Part shown: positions 43,705 to 53,713 of the stretch, in pieces | How the letters are laid out: each line of letters opens with the position of its first letter | Position numbering within the stretch: position 1 is the stretch's first letter | DNA from: an uncultured Lachnospiraceae bacterium | Lineage (GTDB): Bacteria > Bacillota > Clostridia > Lachnospirales > Lachnospiraceae | DNA length: 64,000 nucleotides | Assembly (NCBI GenBank): GCA_947305245.1 | Contig: CAMZDG010000003.1 | Location: 1 to 64,000 of the forward strand | Direction: 5' to 3' | Program-made: the position numbers and the translations under genes | The notes under the pieces: generated by a model | Seen by the model: the letters and a program-made list of their open reading frames with translations, nothing else | Databases searched by the model: none | Told to the model about the DNA's origin: nothing

Positions 43705-46377
43705 TCACCTCACGTTTACAACTAATACCGGAGTAAATGTCGGGCAAATCTCCTGCTGACGCTCGTAAGTCGCCATTAATTGCTGTAGCTGATTTTCTAG
43801 CTTACTCACTCTGGCATTTCGTATATTTTCAATTCCAATTCTCTGTGCAGCTTCTATTCTCAGAGTCAAGGCTCTCTGAAGTTTTTTGAAATTAGCTTCA
43901 TGCCGTTCCTCGTAGGCCGCCTTCATTTGCAGGAAAGAATCCAAAGCATTTTCCTGGGCCTTTTCCTGTATAATCCGGAATAAATCTGGATCCAAAGCCT
44001 TCGTCTCACCTATATCCATATGTGATTCCTTCTTGAGCATTTCATCCCATATTTTTTTCGAAGCAACTGGGCGATATATGCCAGCATCATTCACAAACAG
44101 AGCAATAATCCTTTTGTCAGTTGCATCTTCACCGAGAGAAATTTCCCATAGAGAGAAAATGCCACTCTCTGATTTCATATCAATAAAATGGATATCCTGA
44201 ATTCCGTTATTAGGATGCCAGATTTGCTTCAAATTCAATATCCGTTGAATATTGGGATCCGATACAGAAATATCCAAATCAAATCTCTCATCTACCGCAT
44301 ATCCTTTCCAAAGATCATATTCATAGATCATGTTCTTTAGCATCATATGGAATGAATGCTGCTGCCGTTCAGCATCACGGTCACCCTGAAGCTCCTTATC
44401 CTCATGAATCAAGCCTTGGATTGCATTAAAACGATCTACTTGCTTTTGTATATCCTTGCCAAAATTATTTATCTGATAGTCGCTACTTTTTGGATTTGCA
44501 ATGGTAGAGATATAAACGTTTGTAAAGTCAATATCTGCACTGCCTTCATCAAGAACATCCTGCATCTTATCAATGCCAAGTTCCTGCAGAATAACTTCAA
44601 GCTTGTCCTCCAAAACGGTCCTTACGCGATTCTCAATTGTATCTTTAAGTATAAAATTATAAACAAGCACATCTTCTGTCTGCCCAATACGATCTGCTCG
44701 ACCAATACGCTGCTCGATTTTCATCGGATTCCAAGGAAGGTCAAAGTTAATAACTATGTGCGCACACTGAAGGTTAAGACCTTCACCACCGGCATCCGTT
44801 GATATTAGCATCTGCTTTTCTCTTCGGAACAAATCCAGTGAAGCATTACGTTCATCCAGATTCATACTACCGTTAATCAAAGCTGTGGTGATCCCATTGT
44901 TTTCAGCCAACTCTTGAATAGCTTTTTGCGTTGCCACAAATTCTGTAAACAGAATTATTTTTGCTTCAGGTTCCTGTAGACGAATCTTCCCAAGAATATC
45001 GATCAGTACCTCCTGCTTTGCATCCATACCTTGAAGATGCGCCTGTCGAGCAAGCGAAAGAAGTAATTCAAGCTGGGAAATTTCGCTCTTAATATTGGTA
45101 GAAAGAACCATCAAAGCTTCGTCCAGTGACTCCTCCGCATCCTTTTCGACCAAATCAGCAAAATTAGCCGTCTTAAGCATCTCGGATTGCATCTGCAAAG
45201 CCGCAAGACGTCTTTCCATTGCATCTATAATTGCTGTTGTAGATGAAGACACAAGCCGCTGAAAGAGTATCATTAAAAATCCGATATAATTTTTCCGTTC
45301 ACGGATAGCTTTGTTATATCCGTTTCTAACGTATTCAGTTACCTGCTCATATAATTCCTTCTGAAGATCATGTTGCGGTTTCCACTCAACCTCGATTACC
45401 TGCGTGTGGCGTTTTCTAAATAAGGTGTTTCCTTCATTATCAACAGCCTGACGCTTTTCTGTACGAATAAGATACGGAGCCACCTGTTCTTTCACAATGG
45501 CTTTTGTATTAGGGAAAGCCTCCTCATCCAACAAGCGCATAAGACGGAGGAAGGGCTCTGTCTTTCCAGAATGTGGTGTGGCGGTTAAAAGCAGCAGATG
45601 AGGACTTGCCTGAGATAACATCAGCCCAAGTTTATGCCTTGCAACATCACTGGTTTGACCAGCAACGCGATGTGCCTCGTCGATGATGATGAGATCCCAG
45701 CCTCCTGAGATGACAGCTTCTATACGATCACGGTTATATTGATCTATTTTTTCCTTGTTCCATCCCACACGTTCTTCCAACGGCTTTATAGCATCCATCG
45801 GGCTAATTACATGAGTAAAATTTGAGAATACATTCTGATCCGAAGAAACCTTCTTGAAGGTTTCATACTCATCCGGCTGAACTATCGTAAATGTTTCCCC
45901 GAATTTTTCCTTCATTTCAGCTTCCCATTGAGTCATCAGACCAGTAGGACAAACCACAAGCACACGCTCTATAAGGCCACGAGTCTCCAATTCTTTAATA
46001 ATCAGCCCTGCTTCAATCGTTTTTCCAAGACCAACTTCATCAGCAAGCATGTATCTTACTTCATTAGTCGCAAGGGCTCTTTCCAAGGCATACTTCTGGT
46101 GCGGAAGCGGAATTACACTCTCCGACACATCCAAAACTGTACCAGAGGCCAGTTCATTTCGGACGCGAGACCATACAGCCGCAAATCTAGAAAAAGATAC
46201 AGACACTAAACTATCGCTGTTATCCTCTTTCAGGGCTCTTTCTGAAGCATTGTATACTTTTGATGTATCAGTCTCGTAGACCTTGTATGTTGTCATTCCA
46301 AAAGCTTGCTGAACATCCACGATGCGCACCATCTTTCCGGAATGAACGTCTGTCACATACTGACCTATGTCAAACAT
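43705..46377 (-). CDS. brxHII: BREX SNF2-type helicase BrxHII
   Basis: An 890-residue superfamily 2 helicase: ADEVGLGKTIEAGLI near 115, IIIDEAHRVAG near 229, LTATPHSG, and in the second lobe STDAGGEGLNLQ and QRIGRADRIGQ near 562. This RapA/SNF2-like layout fits BrxHII (DrmD-like), the helicase of BREX types 3 and 5. The C-terminus has a coiled coil. It sits between pglXI and pglZ, as in type 3 systems. Confidence 0.85.
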   Translation of the reverse strand: MFDIGQYVTDVHSGKMVRIVDVQQAFGMTTYKVYETDTSKVYNASERALKEDNSDSLVSVSFSRFAAVWSRVRNELASGTVLDVSESVIPLPHQKYALERALATNEVRYMLADEVGLGKTIEAGLIIKELETRGLIERVLVVCPTGLMTQWEAEMKEKFGETFTIVQPDEYETFKKVSSDQNVFSNFTHVISPMDAIKPLEERVGWNKEKIDQYNRDRIEAVISGGWDLIIIDEAHRVAGQTSDVARHKLGLMLSQASPHLLLLTATPHSGKTEPFLRLMRLLDEEAFPNTKAIVKEQVAPYLIRTEKRQAVDNEGNTLFRKRHTQVIEVEWKPQHDLQKELYEQVTEYVRNGYNKAIRERKNYIGFLMILFQRLVSSSTTAIIDAMERRLAALQMQSEMLKTANFADLVEKDAEESLDEALMVLSTNIKSEISQLELLLSLARQAHLQGMDAKQEVLIDILGKIRLQEPEAKIILFTEFVATQKAIQELAENNGITTALINGSMNLDERNASLDLFRREKQMLISTDAGGEGLNLQCAHIVINFDLPWNPMKIEQRIGRADRIGQTEDVLVYNFILKDTIENRVRTVLEDKLEVILQELGIDKMQDVLDEGSADIDFTNVYISTIANPKSSDYQINNFGKDIQKQVDRFNAIQGLIHEDKELQGDRDAERQQHSFHMMLKNMIYEYDLWKGYAVDERFDLDISVSDPNIQRILNLKQIWHPNNGIQDIHFIDMKSESGIFSLWEISLGEDATDKRIIALFVNDAGIYRPVASKKIWDEMLKKESHMDIGETKALDPDLFRIIQEKAQENALDSFLQMKAAYEERHEANFKKLQRALTLRIEAAQRIGIENIRNARVSKLENQLQQLMATYERQQEICPTFTPVLVVNVR

Positions 46378-46396
46378 GTTCTAACCTCTTTTCATT

Positions 46397-48949
46397 TTAC
46401 TGCAAACGGCTGCTTGCATTGTCATAATACATTAGTAAAGCAGGATCTTCCTGAAGCGCGGATTCCGGTAATTTTTGTCCCACAGACACAATCGTCTTAT
46501 AATCCCTATTCTTCCAGCATTCATCGAAGCCAGCCCGGATTGCTTCCATTCTAAAGACTTTGAGTTTCGCTTTGCCAGGAACACAGGAATCGTTGAATTC
46601 CTTAAGCAATGCCTTTCTTCTTATTTTTGCAAGGTCAGCTGCATTATGAATATCTGGTACATACCAAGCACCCTTTTCATCCTGCAAGAAATTCTCTTTA
46701 AGCATATCTAATAATTCTGGCATCTTCTCTTGCTTTGCTTGATGCAATTCCTGTAAGTATAGTGGTTGTAACTCCTGATATGTCTTCGCACCTGAACCCA
46801 ATATATAATTTAACCATCCTATAGCATTTTTTTCATCAGTCACTGCAAACGATAACTGTTGCTCTTCAATTGGCATTTGGGATCGTTTTTCGTCGTATTC
46901 ATTCACTTGTTCCGGAAGGAAATACATTTCATCTCGCTTGATGAAACGTTCATCTAAACCTTCATAAAAAGCATGAGAATCTAACGGAACTGGTATTCCT
47001 CGCATAATATGCCAAGCGACCATACGATCAAAAAGTAGATAATTTTGCCTTTCCGCTATAACATCAAGCTTACCATCTCTGTTAGCATCTGCCGTAATTG
47101 CTACATGAGACAAATGTTCACGTACGAATTTCCATGCCATCTCTGGATCTCCTGCATGTGACTCGAATTCATTTACAAATGCTGCTGTAGGTTTATACGC
47201 TGAGATAATTAAATCTTGTTTGACCGCTGAGAATGTCGATAATTGCTTTATAGTTCCTCTCTGTTTGTCAAGAACTCTGACATCTGCAATTATAAATCCT
47301 GCATTACCGATAGCATATTGAATCGAATTCCAAACAGCATTTTGACTATTATGGAATTCGATTGTAATCCATCTTCCTGGTTTTAGCACCCTGTAATACT
47401 CATCTATACACTTGACCATCAATGCCTGATACTCATCTATCCCCTTCTGTTGAGCTACATTCATAATGGTCTCCGACTTATCATTTGTTTCAACCTTTAA
47501 CCAGTTTTCCCAGAGTGCACTTAACTCGGAATAATTAAGATTTCCTCCAAATGGGGGATCAGTGAAAATGTAATCAATAGAGTTGTCGGGAATCATTTTC
47601 ATTTCAGTTAATGAACCGGTGGAGATATAACTATTCGTTGGAACATCAACCTGAACTATTTTCTTCAACTGAAATTCATACTGTGAAATGACTTCGTTTT
47701 CAACACGTAATGGCGCAATATAATAGGTGCCAGCCATTGGACCAACCAACGCCCTGCTTCCGTGCTGTGGCATATATCTATTCATCTTTGTTAGCTTAGG
47801 CAATGCACTGGTAAACCAAAACAGTAAACGATTGTCCTTAGCGCATTCCGCATATATCTTTGCCAAGAATATGAGCTGCCTACGATAATAAAACTGATGA
47901 ATGTGTTTAAATCCATGCGAATTCTTCGGTTGCTCTGTATTGTATCCATACTTCAGAACAGCCTTAGGAACCCATCCTGGTATTTCCATATTCTCTATTT
48001 TCTCAATCACCTCTAAATCATGTTCATCCGGCGTCTTTTGAAATCTTTTCTTATTAATGGAGTAATTGATTCTTACCGGAACTGCTTTGGCCTCGGATAT
48101 AGCTTCCCCAATCTCTGAATCATATCTTGTTACCATCGCATGATCACATTTATTACGATCTGCGATACATCCACAGAATGGACACTTCATTTTATCCTTA
48201 GGTGCCGTCATTGAATCATTTGTTTCAGGTTTCCAATAAACGATTTCCTTAGAACAGCTTGGGCAAATAAACACATCTGACCATACAATATAATTAATTT
48301 TTCCAGTGATGCCCGATCCTGAAAATCCCAGTATTTGCTGTCCCGAATTATCCACGTGATTAGTGTCATACATCCACCCTAATTCACTTTCACACTTTTG
48401 AATAATCTTTCTTGCCTTTTCAGCTAATTCCTGAACATCTATCGGAGAATTATAATTAGAAGCTATGAAGGTTGCCGCCGGCGATAAGTCGTTTAGAATA
48501 GCTTTTCTAGTTCCCCATTTAACGTTCTCACCTACCATCTGACTTTCTATGTGTAGTTTAGTCTCAATATCTGGAGTTCCACACATTTGAGCAGCCACAC
48601 CGGTCATTCCAGTCCCACAAAATCCATCAAAGACAATATCTCCCGGATTAGTATAATGAAGTATATAATGCATAATAGCCTTATATGGCACCTTTGTATG
48701 ATAGCTGTGAGCATTATACAAAGGATCATTTTTTCCTTCACTTACATCTGCAGCAAATGGTTCCCTATGATAATCATCAGAAGCCTCATCATATTCCGTC
48801 CCATTTTCACGAATAAAATCCTCAATGAAAGGATTTGGACAAGCCGTATAATAAGGCGGCTTCGACAATGCGATAATGTCATCATCCTTGGCAATAGGGA
48901 AACCCTCTATATCGCGAATTCTATCTAAATCCGACTTTGTTAATTTCAT
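46397..48949 (-). CDS. pglXI: BREX adenine-specific DNA methyltransferase PglXI
   Basis: An 850-residue methyltransferase. The AdoMet site VFDGFCGTGMTGVAAQ is near residue 106, and the catalytic motif FTDPPFGGNLNY near 464 (DPPF, N6-adenine/N4-cytosine type). Between them is a zinc-ribbon-like pair CPSC and CPFC (near 229 and 254). BREX methyltransferases mark host DNA at a non-palindromic site, so that unmarked phage DNA is blocked. The start follows GGGAGACG. Stop lies 20 bases before brxHII. Confidence 0.87.
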   Translation of the reverse strand: MKLTKSDLDRIRDIEGFPIAKDDDIIALSKPPYYTACPNPFIEDFIRENGTEYDEASDDYHREPFAADVSEGKNDPLYNAHSYHTKVPYKAIMHYILHYTNPGDIVFDGFCGTGMTGVAAQMCGTPDIETKLHIESQMVGENVKWGTRKAILNDLSPAATFIASNYNSPIDVQELAEKARKIIQKCESELGWMYDTNHVDNSGQQILGFSGSGITGKINYIVWSDVFICPSCSKEIVYWKPETNDSMTAPKDKMKCPFCGCIADRNKCDHAMVTRYDSEIGEAISEAKAVPVRINYSINKKRFQKTPDEHDLEVIEKIENMEIPGWVPKAVLKYGYNTEQPKNSHGFKHIHQFYYRRQLIFLAKIYAECAKDNRLLFWFTSALPKLTKMNRYMPQHGSRALVGPMAGTYYIAPLRVENEVISQYEFQLKKIVQVDVPTNSYISTGSLTEMKMIPDNSIDYIFTDPPFGGNLNYSELSALWENWLKVETNDKSETIMNVAQQKGIDEYQALMVKCIDEYYRVLKPGRWITIEFHNSQNAVWNSIQYAIGNAGFIIADVRVLDKQRGTIKQLSTFSAVKQDLIISAYKPTAAFVNEFESHAGDPEMAWKFVREHLSHVAITADANRDGKLDVIAERQNYLLFDRMVAWHIMRGIPVPLDSHAFYEGLDERFIKRDEMYFLPEQVNEYDEKRSQMPIEEQQLSFAVTDEKNAIGWLNYILGSGAKTYQELQPLYLQELHQAKQEKMPELLDMLKENFLQDEKGAWYVPDIHNAADLAKIRRKALLKEFNDSCVPGKAKLKVFRMEAIRAGFDECWKNRDYKTIVSVGQKLPESALQEDPALLMYYDNASSRLQ

Positions 48950-48966
48950 AATCTACGTCTCCCTTC

Positions 48967-51900
48967 TTACTTTACAACAATCCTTACCTTGCTCTTATCG
49001 TGACCTGTTATCTGTTGATCAATCCAAGAGCTGATCTTGGTTTTAAAATCCTCTGGAGCACATGGTCCCCAAGAAGTCATGACAGCCTTTAAAGTATCAA
49101 TATCTACATCAACACTTTCAAGCTCGCTCAATACAGCATTTATCGCATCAACAAATTGCTGGTCAACCGGAACTGGCAGCATCTTATCATCTTTAAACTT
49201 ATCAATAACCGCTCTCTGTTTCTTTGTAATCAAGTTCAGCTGATCATCCAATGCCGGATCGTCCAAAGCCTGAAGAAGCCAATTTGTCCAATTTGCAAGG
49301 AGGTCATCAAACTGACCTTCATAATATTCCATTTTTCCCGCAACAGGCTTAGCATCATTATCCGCCGGATTAAAATGGCATTCTGTACATTCTGGATTAC
49401 TATCCAACATTACAGATGTGCACTGATAGCAGGTCTTTACCACGCCAATCTGACTTGTAAGCGTTGCCAGCTGACCAGAATACGGGGCTCCTGTAATATT
49501 CTTCAATGTCTGAAGAGTCTTAACCGTTGTACTCTGAAGAATACTTCCCTTCTTCGTGGACCCAGCATGATCAAGTCTATACTTCTGATGCTCCTGCATG
49601 TAATATGCAATATAGGACTTCTTCAATTCTTCTAATTCTGATACGAGATCATCCACGTCATCTGTATCAAAATCATCATCAAGAAGCTTATTACGAACAT
49701 CCATAAAACTCTGCTTTTTTGTTGCAAATTCGTCTGCAAGCTTATCGCCTTCAGCAACCTTAGACTCGGCAGTAGAAATGTACTGGATTATATCCGCAAT
49801 ATTTTCTTTGAATTCCAAAGCTCGAACCGCTTTTTCCATCGCACCAAGGCCCTGTTCTATAGATGTCATACGAGCATCGTCAAAATCGAAGTTTTTGAGC
49901 TTCGGTCCTGTAGTAAAACGGCTTCTAATATCATCCGCCGCATTATGAACAGCATCTAATTGATTCTGAAGCTTATTAGATTCACTTTCTGAGATTAAAA
50001 GTTCACCCCAAAGCATAGGATTTTTTCCAAGCGCGATTTTCTTCATTAAAGCCGCATCGCCCTTCTCTTTAACGGCTTTTAATAGAGTCTCAGCAGCCTG
50101 GTTATAGGTCGTCTCGCTAGCAAGCAATCCTGTAGAGACATCGAAGTCATCAAACAGCCTCTTGAGCATAATGAAATTAACAGTCTTAGGCTTCTCCAGA
50201 CGCTTAAAGTTATAGATATCCATCGGGCTTATCTTCGCCAAAGCCTCCATATTTCCAGCATCGTACTTCTTTCCATCCCCAGCCACCAAAATGCAATATC
50301 CACCGGAAACAAGCCCCGTGAGAATAACACTCATCCAGACATCATCAAGTTTAAATTGAATATCATGATACTCCTCACCATTAGTAGTAGTCATGATATC
50401 GTCATAGTTCAGTACATTACCTTCTGGAAGACCATTCAATTTGCTGATGTAATAGCCAATATACTTGCTGTTTTCCGGACGGAATTTTCCATCAAGAATC
50501 ATTCCAAAAGAATTGAGAATGGAATTTCCAAGCTCGGTTCCTTTACCAACAATAGCCTGAATGGCTTCCCCTCGATTTGCAGCCATATTGTCCTTTGTAA
50601 TTGGCTTAGCAAACTTCGGTTGATCCGGATATCTTGTCGCCAAGAAACCGTCTAAAGCTCTAGAAGCAGCAATATCAACCGCCCCTTTAACATCCAACAT
50701 GCTCATATTTGTACCCTTTAAATACTCAAGCAATGGCTTTTCGGTCCCCTGATATGTTACCTTAAATAAAACAGTCTTGTGAGAATCCAGCCACTTTCTC
50801 ATATCGGACAAATACTTCTTTGCATGCTGAGCATAAGCTGTCTTAGCTTCACCGGCAGCGCTAATTTCTTCCATTTCCTTGGCTCCACCATACATATGAA
50901 GCGCCTTGATAAAATCAGCATCACCCTGGAATGTGAAATAGACTTCATCATCCTTAATAACAGATGAGGGCACTTCACCACCAAAAGGAGGAAGCAGATA
51001 TACGTAAAAGTCCTGATCCGGCTGAGCCGTCGGTCTCTCATTAGCATTACCCAGGAACAGATATCCTCTTCTGAAAATATTCTTACTCTGCCAATTCAAA
51101 TTGTACTGATATATGTTATGACCCGTAACGTGCTGAGGCTCTTTCCATTCAAGAGCTGCTATCATTACGCTATGGAAATAACTATTAAGCCTATCATCTC
51201 CAAGGAAATCAGCCTTCTCACGAATCTTTTGTAGATAATCTATATCCTTCTTGAGATCCAAGTAATACTGACCGTTGTCTTGGTTATACTCAATAAACTG
51301 GCCGGAAACAACGGTCATAATATTCTTCAGAACAGTCTGTATCGTTGTCAGAAGGAAATCCTCTTCCATAACCGGCATCTGCTGATACAGGCACAGATCA
51401 TCCTTCATATTCTGCGCTGTAAGACCAAGCTTAGCATCCAATGTACCTGTAGTTAAGCGGTGTACACTCAATGCGCTGATAATTTGAAGCGCCATATTTC
51501 GGTATGCAGGTTGCATTGACGAATGGCTTACGATATCTTCCAGCACCGTCGATTTAGTCAGGACCTCATGTACAGAAGCATCAGTTCTCAGACTTGGATT
51601 TTCCTTAATACGCTTCCAATAAGTATCGTAAGAAATAATGCACGGGCTATCAGGATCAATTGTGTCATTGATAACTGTTCCTATTGTTTCGGAGATGGTC
51701 TTCAGGACTTCTCTTTTTTCAACAGTAATAATATGCTGAAATGTATCAATATACGCAGGGTGAATCGGAAACATATCTACATATTCTTCCAGACGATCTG
51801 CCATATTCTGATATAATGGACAGAATTTCTGCAAATGTTCACGAATCATGGCCTTCTGCTCAGGTGTTTTGCTCAGCACACGGTTCTTTGCAACATAGGC

Positions 51901-52656
51901 GATATCCTCAGATCTAATAAGTACCTGCTCATAACGATCCTTCATTTTCAGCAAGGAACTGGAGACCTGATGGAATGCGGGATTGTCAAACAAAGCTTCC
52001 TGAACACCACTAATAAAGCGGAATCTTGTCGTTTTGATTATTTCTCCAAGCTCACGCATGAATCCCAGATCTGCCATTAGTTCTGTATCTTTACGAGTCT
52101 TCAGATAATCCAACAACTCATCTACCACAACTAAATAGCCTCTCTCATCGCCATACTTTTCCGCGAATGCTGCCATCATATCGATAAGAGCATCTTTGTT
52201 GTTGGTTATCGTTGAAACATCTGGAAATTTATAACTGATACCTCTGCTCTTAAAATCCTTTTCAATATTACTCGTAATGATTCCTCTAAGAGACATAGAA
52301 GTAGAACCGATTTCAATTCTCAGTACCTCGAATTTTCCGGCTATGCAAACAGCATCTTCACGGAATTTTTCATTCTGGGCTAAAGCAAGCATATCTGCAT
52401 CTGATGCCACAGCAGAAATCAAGCTCATCAAATGAGATTTACCGGTACCATAGTTACCAACATTCAGCACACCCTTATTATCTACAACTTTATCAAGCTG
52501 GATTTGGCTGATAATCTTGCTGTTTATAAGATCTGCCATCGCATCACTCATTACATAGCTGCTAACAAGCTCTTCTGCTTTTTTCTTGTCATCCGCACTC
52601 CTTAATACGATGACGGTTTCAATCGGATCAAACTGAATCAGATCTGAATACTTCAT
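48967..52656 (-). CDS. brxC: BREX ATPase BrxC/PglY
   Basis: A 1229-residue P-loop ATPase: Walker A NVGNYGTGKSHLMSLI near residue 68, Walker B LVVVDELLDYL near 178. A four-cysteine zinc ribbon CYQC/CTEC lies near 1075-1095. Large size, early P-loop and neighbours identify BrxC/PglY, a core BREX component. Gene order is brxF-brxC-pglXI with gaps of 1 and 17 bases. Confidence 0.88.
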   Translation of the reverse strand: MKYSDLIQFDPIETVIVLRSADDKKKAEELVSSYVMSDAMADLINSKIISQIQLDKVVDNKGVLNVGNYGTGKSHLMSLISAVASDADMLALAQNEKFREDAVCIAGKFEVLRIEIGSTSMSLRGIITSNIEKDFKSRGISYKFPDVSTITNNKDALIDMMAAFAEKYGDERGYLVVVDELLDYLKTRKDTELMADLGFMRELGEIIKTTRFRFISGVQEALFDNPAFHQVSSSLLKMKDRYEQVLIRSEDIAYVAKNRVLSKTPEQKAMIREHLQKFCPLYQNMADRLEEYVDMFPIHPAYIDTFQHIITVEKREVLKTISETIGTVINDTIDPDSPCIISYDTYWKRIKENPSLRTDASVHEVLTKSTVLEDIVSHSSMQPAYRNMALQIISALSVHRLTTGTLDAKLGLTAQNMKDDLCLYQQMPVMEEDFLLTTIQTVLKNIMTVVSGQFIEYNQDNGQYYLDLKKDIDYLQKIREKADFLGDDRLNSYFHSVMIAALEWKEPQHVTGHNIYQYNLNWQSKNIFRRGYLFLGNANERPTAQPDQDFYVYLLPPFGGEVPSSVIKDDEVYFTFQGDADFIKALHMYGGAKEMEEISAAGEAKTAYAQHAKKYLSDMRKWLDSHKTVLFKVTYQGTEKPLLEYLKGTNMSMLDVKGAVDIAASRALDGFLATRYPDQPKFAKPITKDNMAANRGEAIQAIVGKGTELGNSILNSFGMILDGKFRPENSKYIGYYISKLNGLPEGNVLNYDDIMTTTNGEEYHDIQFKLDDVWMSVILTGLVSGGYCILVAGDGKKYDAGNMEALAKISPMDIYNFKRLEKPKTVNFIMLKRLFDDFDVSTGLLASETTYNQAAETLLKAVKEKGDAALMKKIALGKNPMLWGELLISESESNKLQNQLDAVHNAADDIRSRFTTGPKLKNFDFDDARMTSIEQGLGAMEKAVRALEFKENIADIIQYISTAESKVAEGDKLADEFATKKQSFMDVRNKLLDDDFDTDDVDDLVSELEELKKSYIAYYMQEHQKYRLDHAGSTKKGSILQSTTVKTLQTLKNITGAPYSGQLATLTSQIGVVKTCYQCTSVMLDSNPECTECHFNPADNDAKPVAGKMEYYEGQFDDLLANWTNWLLQALDDPALDDQLNLITKKQRAVIDKFKDDKMLPVPVDQQFVDAINAVLSELESVDVDIDTLKAVMTSWGPCAPEDFKTKISSWIDQQITGHDKSKVRIVVK

Positions 52657-52657
52657 T

Positions 52658-53092
52658 TTACATTCCTCCTAAAATAATATAGGTATCGATAAAGGCTCTA
52701 TAGTTTTGAGCATAATATTCTGGATTTCCCGGTTGTTCATAAAACAGCTGCTCGCCTTTTATCTCACCCGGCCACACATAACAAATCTTTCGATTTCTGC
52801 ACAGTTTTAATATGCAAGCTGCCGGATCAATCTTCAATGATGGAGTAAATAATACTTCTATGTGCTCCAACGTGACGTCTTTATATTCATCTACTATTTC
52901 TCTTAAAATATCTGGAGCACGGTCTTTTCGCTGACCAGCCTCAATTTTCATAAGCGCACTGCTTATTTCTTTTCCAATGTTTATAATTGGCTGATCTTTA
53001 GGAATATGCTTTTCTTTTTCAAATATGAACATGCCCTGCTTTATGACCGAATACTGCTTTTTAAAATCATTCCGTTTTAGTACTGTCCCCAT
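52658..53092 (-). CDS. brxF: BrxF-like small BREX protein without a recognisable Walker A
   Basis: A 144-residue protein whose C-terminal part fits BrxF of type 3 BREX: IINIGKEISSALMKI, LEHIEVLFTPSLKIDP, LKLCRNRKICYVWPGE and EQPGNPEYY. BrxF proteins normally begin with a P-loop (GxxGxGK); here the corresponding segment reads YSVIKQGMFIFEKEKHIP, with no such motif. The start at 53092 is set by AGGAGG six bases upstream and overlaps the HTH gene by 26 bases. Identity rests on context plus the C-terminal match. Confidence 0.65.
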   Translation of the reverse strand: MGTVLKRNDFKKQYSVIKQGMFIFEKEKHIPKDQPIINIGKEISSALMKIEAGQRKDRAPDILREIVDEYKDVTLEHIEVLFTPSLKIDPAACILKLCRNRKICYVWPGEIKGEQLFYEQPGNPEYYAQNYRAFIDTYIILGGM

Positions 53093-53315
53093 CAAGGTCC
53101 TCCTCATGATCTTCATCCGGTACAATTTCCATAATGTCGCTGACATCGCACTTAAGAGCAACACAAATCTTCGCAATTATCTCTGTATTAACGTTCTCGT
53201 TCTTTCCCAATTTGGTAATGGAAGCAGCGCTAATACCGGCTAATTGCTGAAGATCCTTCTTCTTCATATCTCTATCGATCAGTAATTTCCAAAGATTTTT
53301 ATAACTTATAGCCAT
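53067..53315 (-). CDS. XRE-type transcriptional regulator of the BREX operon
   Basis: An 82-residue Cro/CI-type HTH protein: MKKKDLQQLAGISAASITKLGKNENVNTEIIAKICVAL spans both DNA-binding helices. The acidic tail (DEDHEEDLDGD) is encoded in the overlap with brxF. As first gene of the operon, directly below a promoter with tandem 8-bp repeats, it is probably an autoregulator of BREX expression. GGAGG precedes the ATG. Confidence 0.8.
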   Translation of the reverse strand: MAISYKNLWKLLIDRDMKKKDLQQLAGISAASITKLGKNENVNTEIIAKICVALKCDVSDIMEIVPDEDHEEDLDGDSTKTE

Positions 53316-53367
53316 GTTTGTAAACCTCCATCTTCACTTACTCGAATCGCATCTACTCCAAGACACC

Positions 53368-53419
53368 TATACATGTTTTATACATGCTTTATTATATCAT
53401 AAAAAGCGAAGTGTTTCAA
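53368..53419 (-). promoter_or_regulatory. BREX promoter with tandem operator-like repeats
   Basis: Minus-strand -35 TTGAAA (53414-53419) and -10 TATAAT (53391-53396) are 17 bases apart. Just downstream, over the expected start site, CATGTATA occurs twice (53379-53386 and 53368-53375) with an 11-bp period, about one helical turn. A repressor bound there would block initiation; the XRE protein encoded 53 bases downstream is the natural candidate. Confidence 0.75.
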
Positions 53420-53469
53420 GAATCGCTCCTGCAATCGCACGAATATCATTGTTATCGCTCGATTCAATG

Positions 53470-53510
53470 AAAAAGAGAGGCCAGTCGCAATTTCTTGTGG
53501 TCAGCCTCTC
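53470..53510 (-). terminator. Intrinsic terminator after the gene remnant
   Basis: Stem GAGAGGC/GCCTCTC with a long, partly paired loop, followed by TTTTT on the minus strand. It lies six bases after the stop codon of the remnant at 53516-53689 and just upstream of the BREX promoter, insulating the BREX operon. Confidence 0.7.
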
Positions 53511-53515
53511 CATCC

Positions 53516-53689
53516 TTATTTGATTCCCTTTAGATCTTCCACTTCTTTTATCATTTCTTCTGTGGCCAAACCTGATCCCTTCATCAGATTAACCAGAGTC
53601 ATAAATGAAGCCTTCTTTTTAGCCCGAGTCTTATTGGGAGCATAGCCGAATCCTTCAATTCCGTTACATACAGATATGCATAAATTGTT
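53516..53689 (-). pseudogene. C-terminal remnant of an unknown protein, dsRBD-like
   Basis: A 57-codon frame with no start codon at its head contains GIEGFGYAPNKTRAKKKASF followed by MTLVNLMKGSG, then stops and is followed by a terminator. G-x-G-x-x-x-K-K-x-A-K/S-x-x-A-x-x-x-L patterns are typical of the last helix of double-stranded RNA-binding domains, so this is probably the tail of a truncated gene. It lies in the 584-base interval between relaxase and BREX genes. Confidence 0.4.
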
Positions 53690-53713
53690 TTATCGTGCTT
53701 TGATTTTCTCTTT

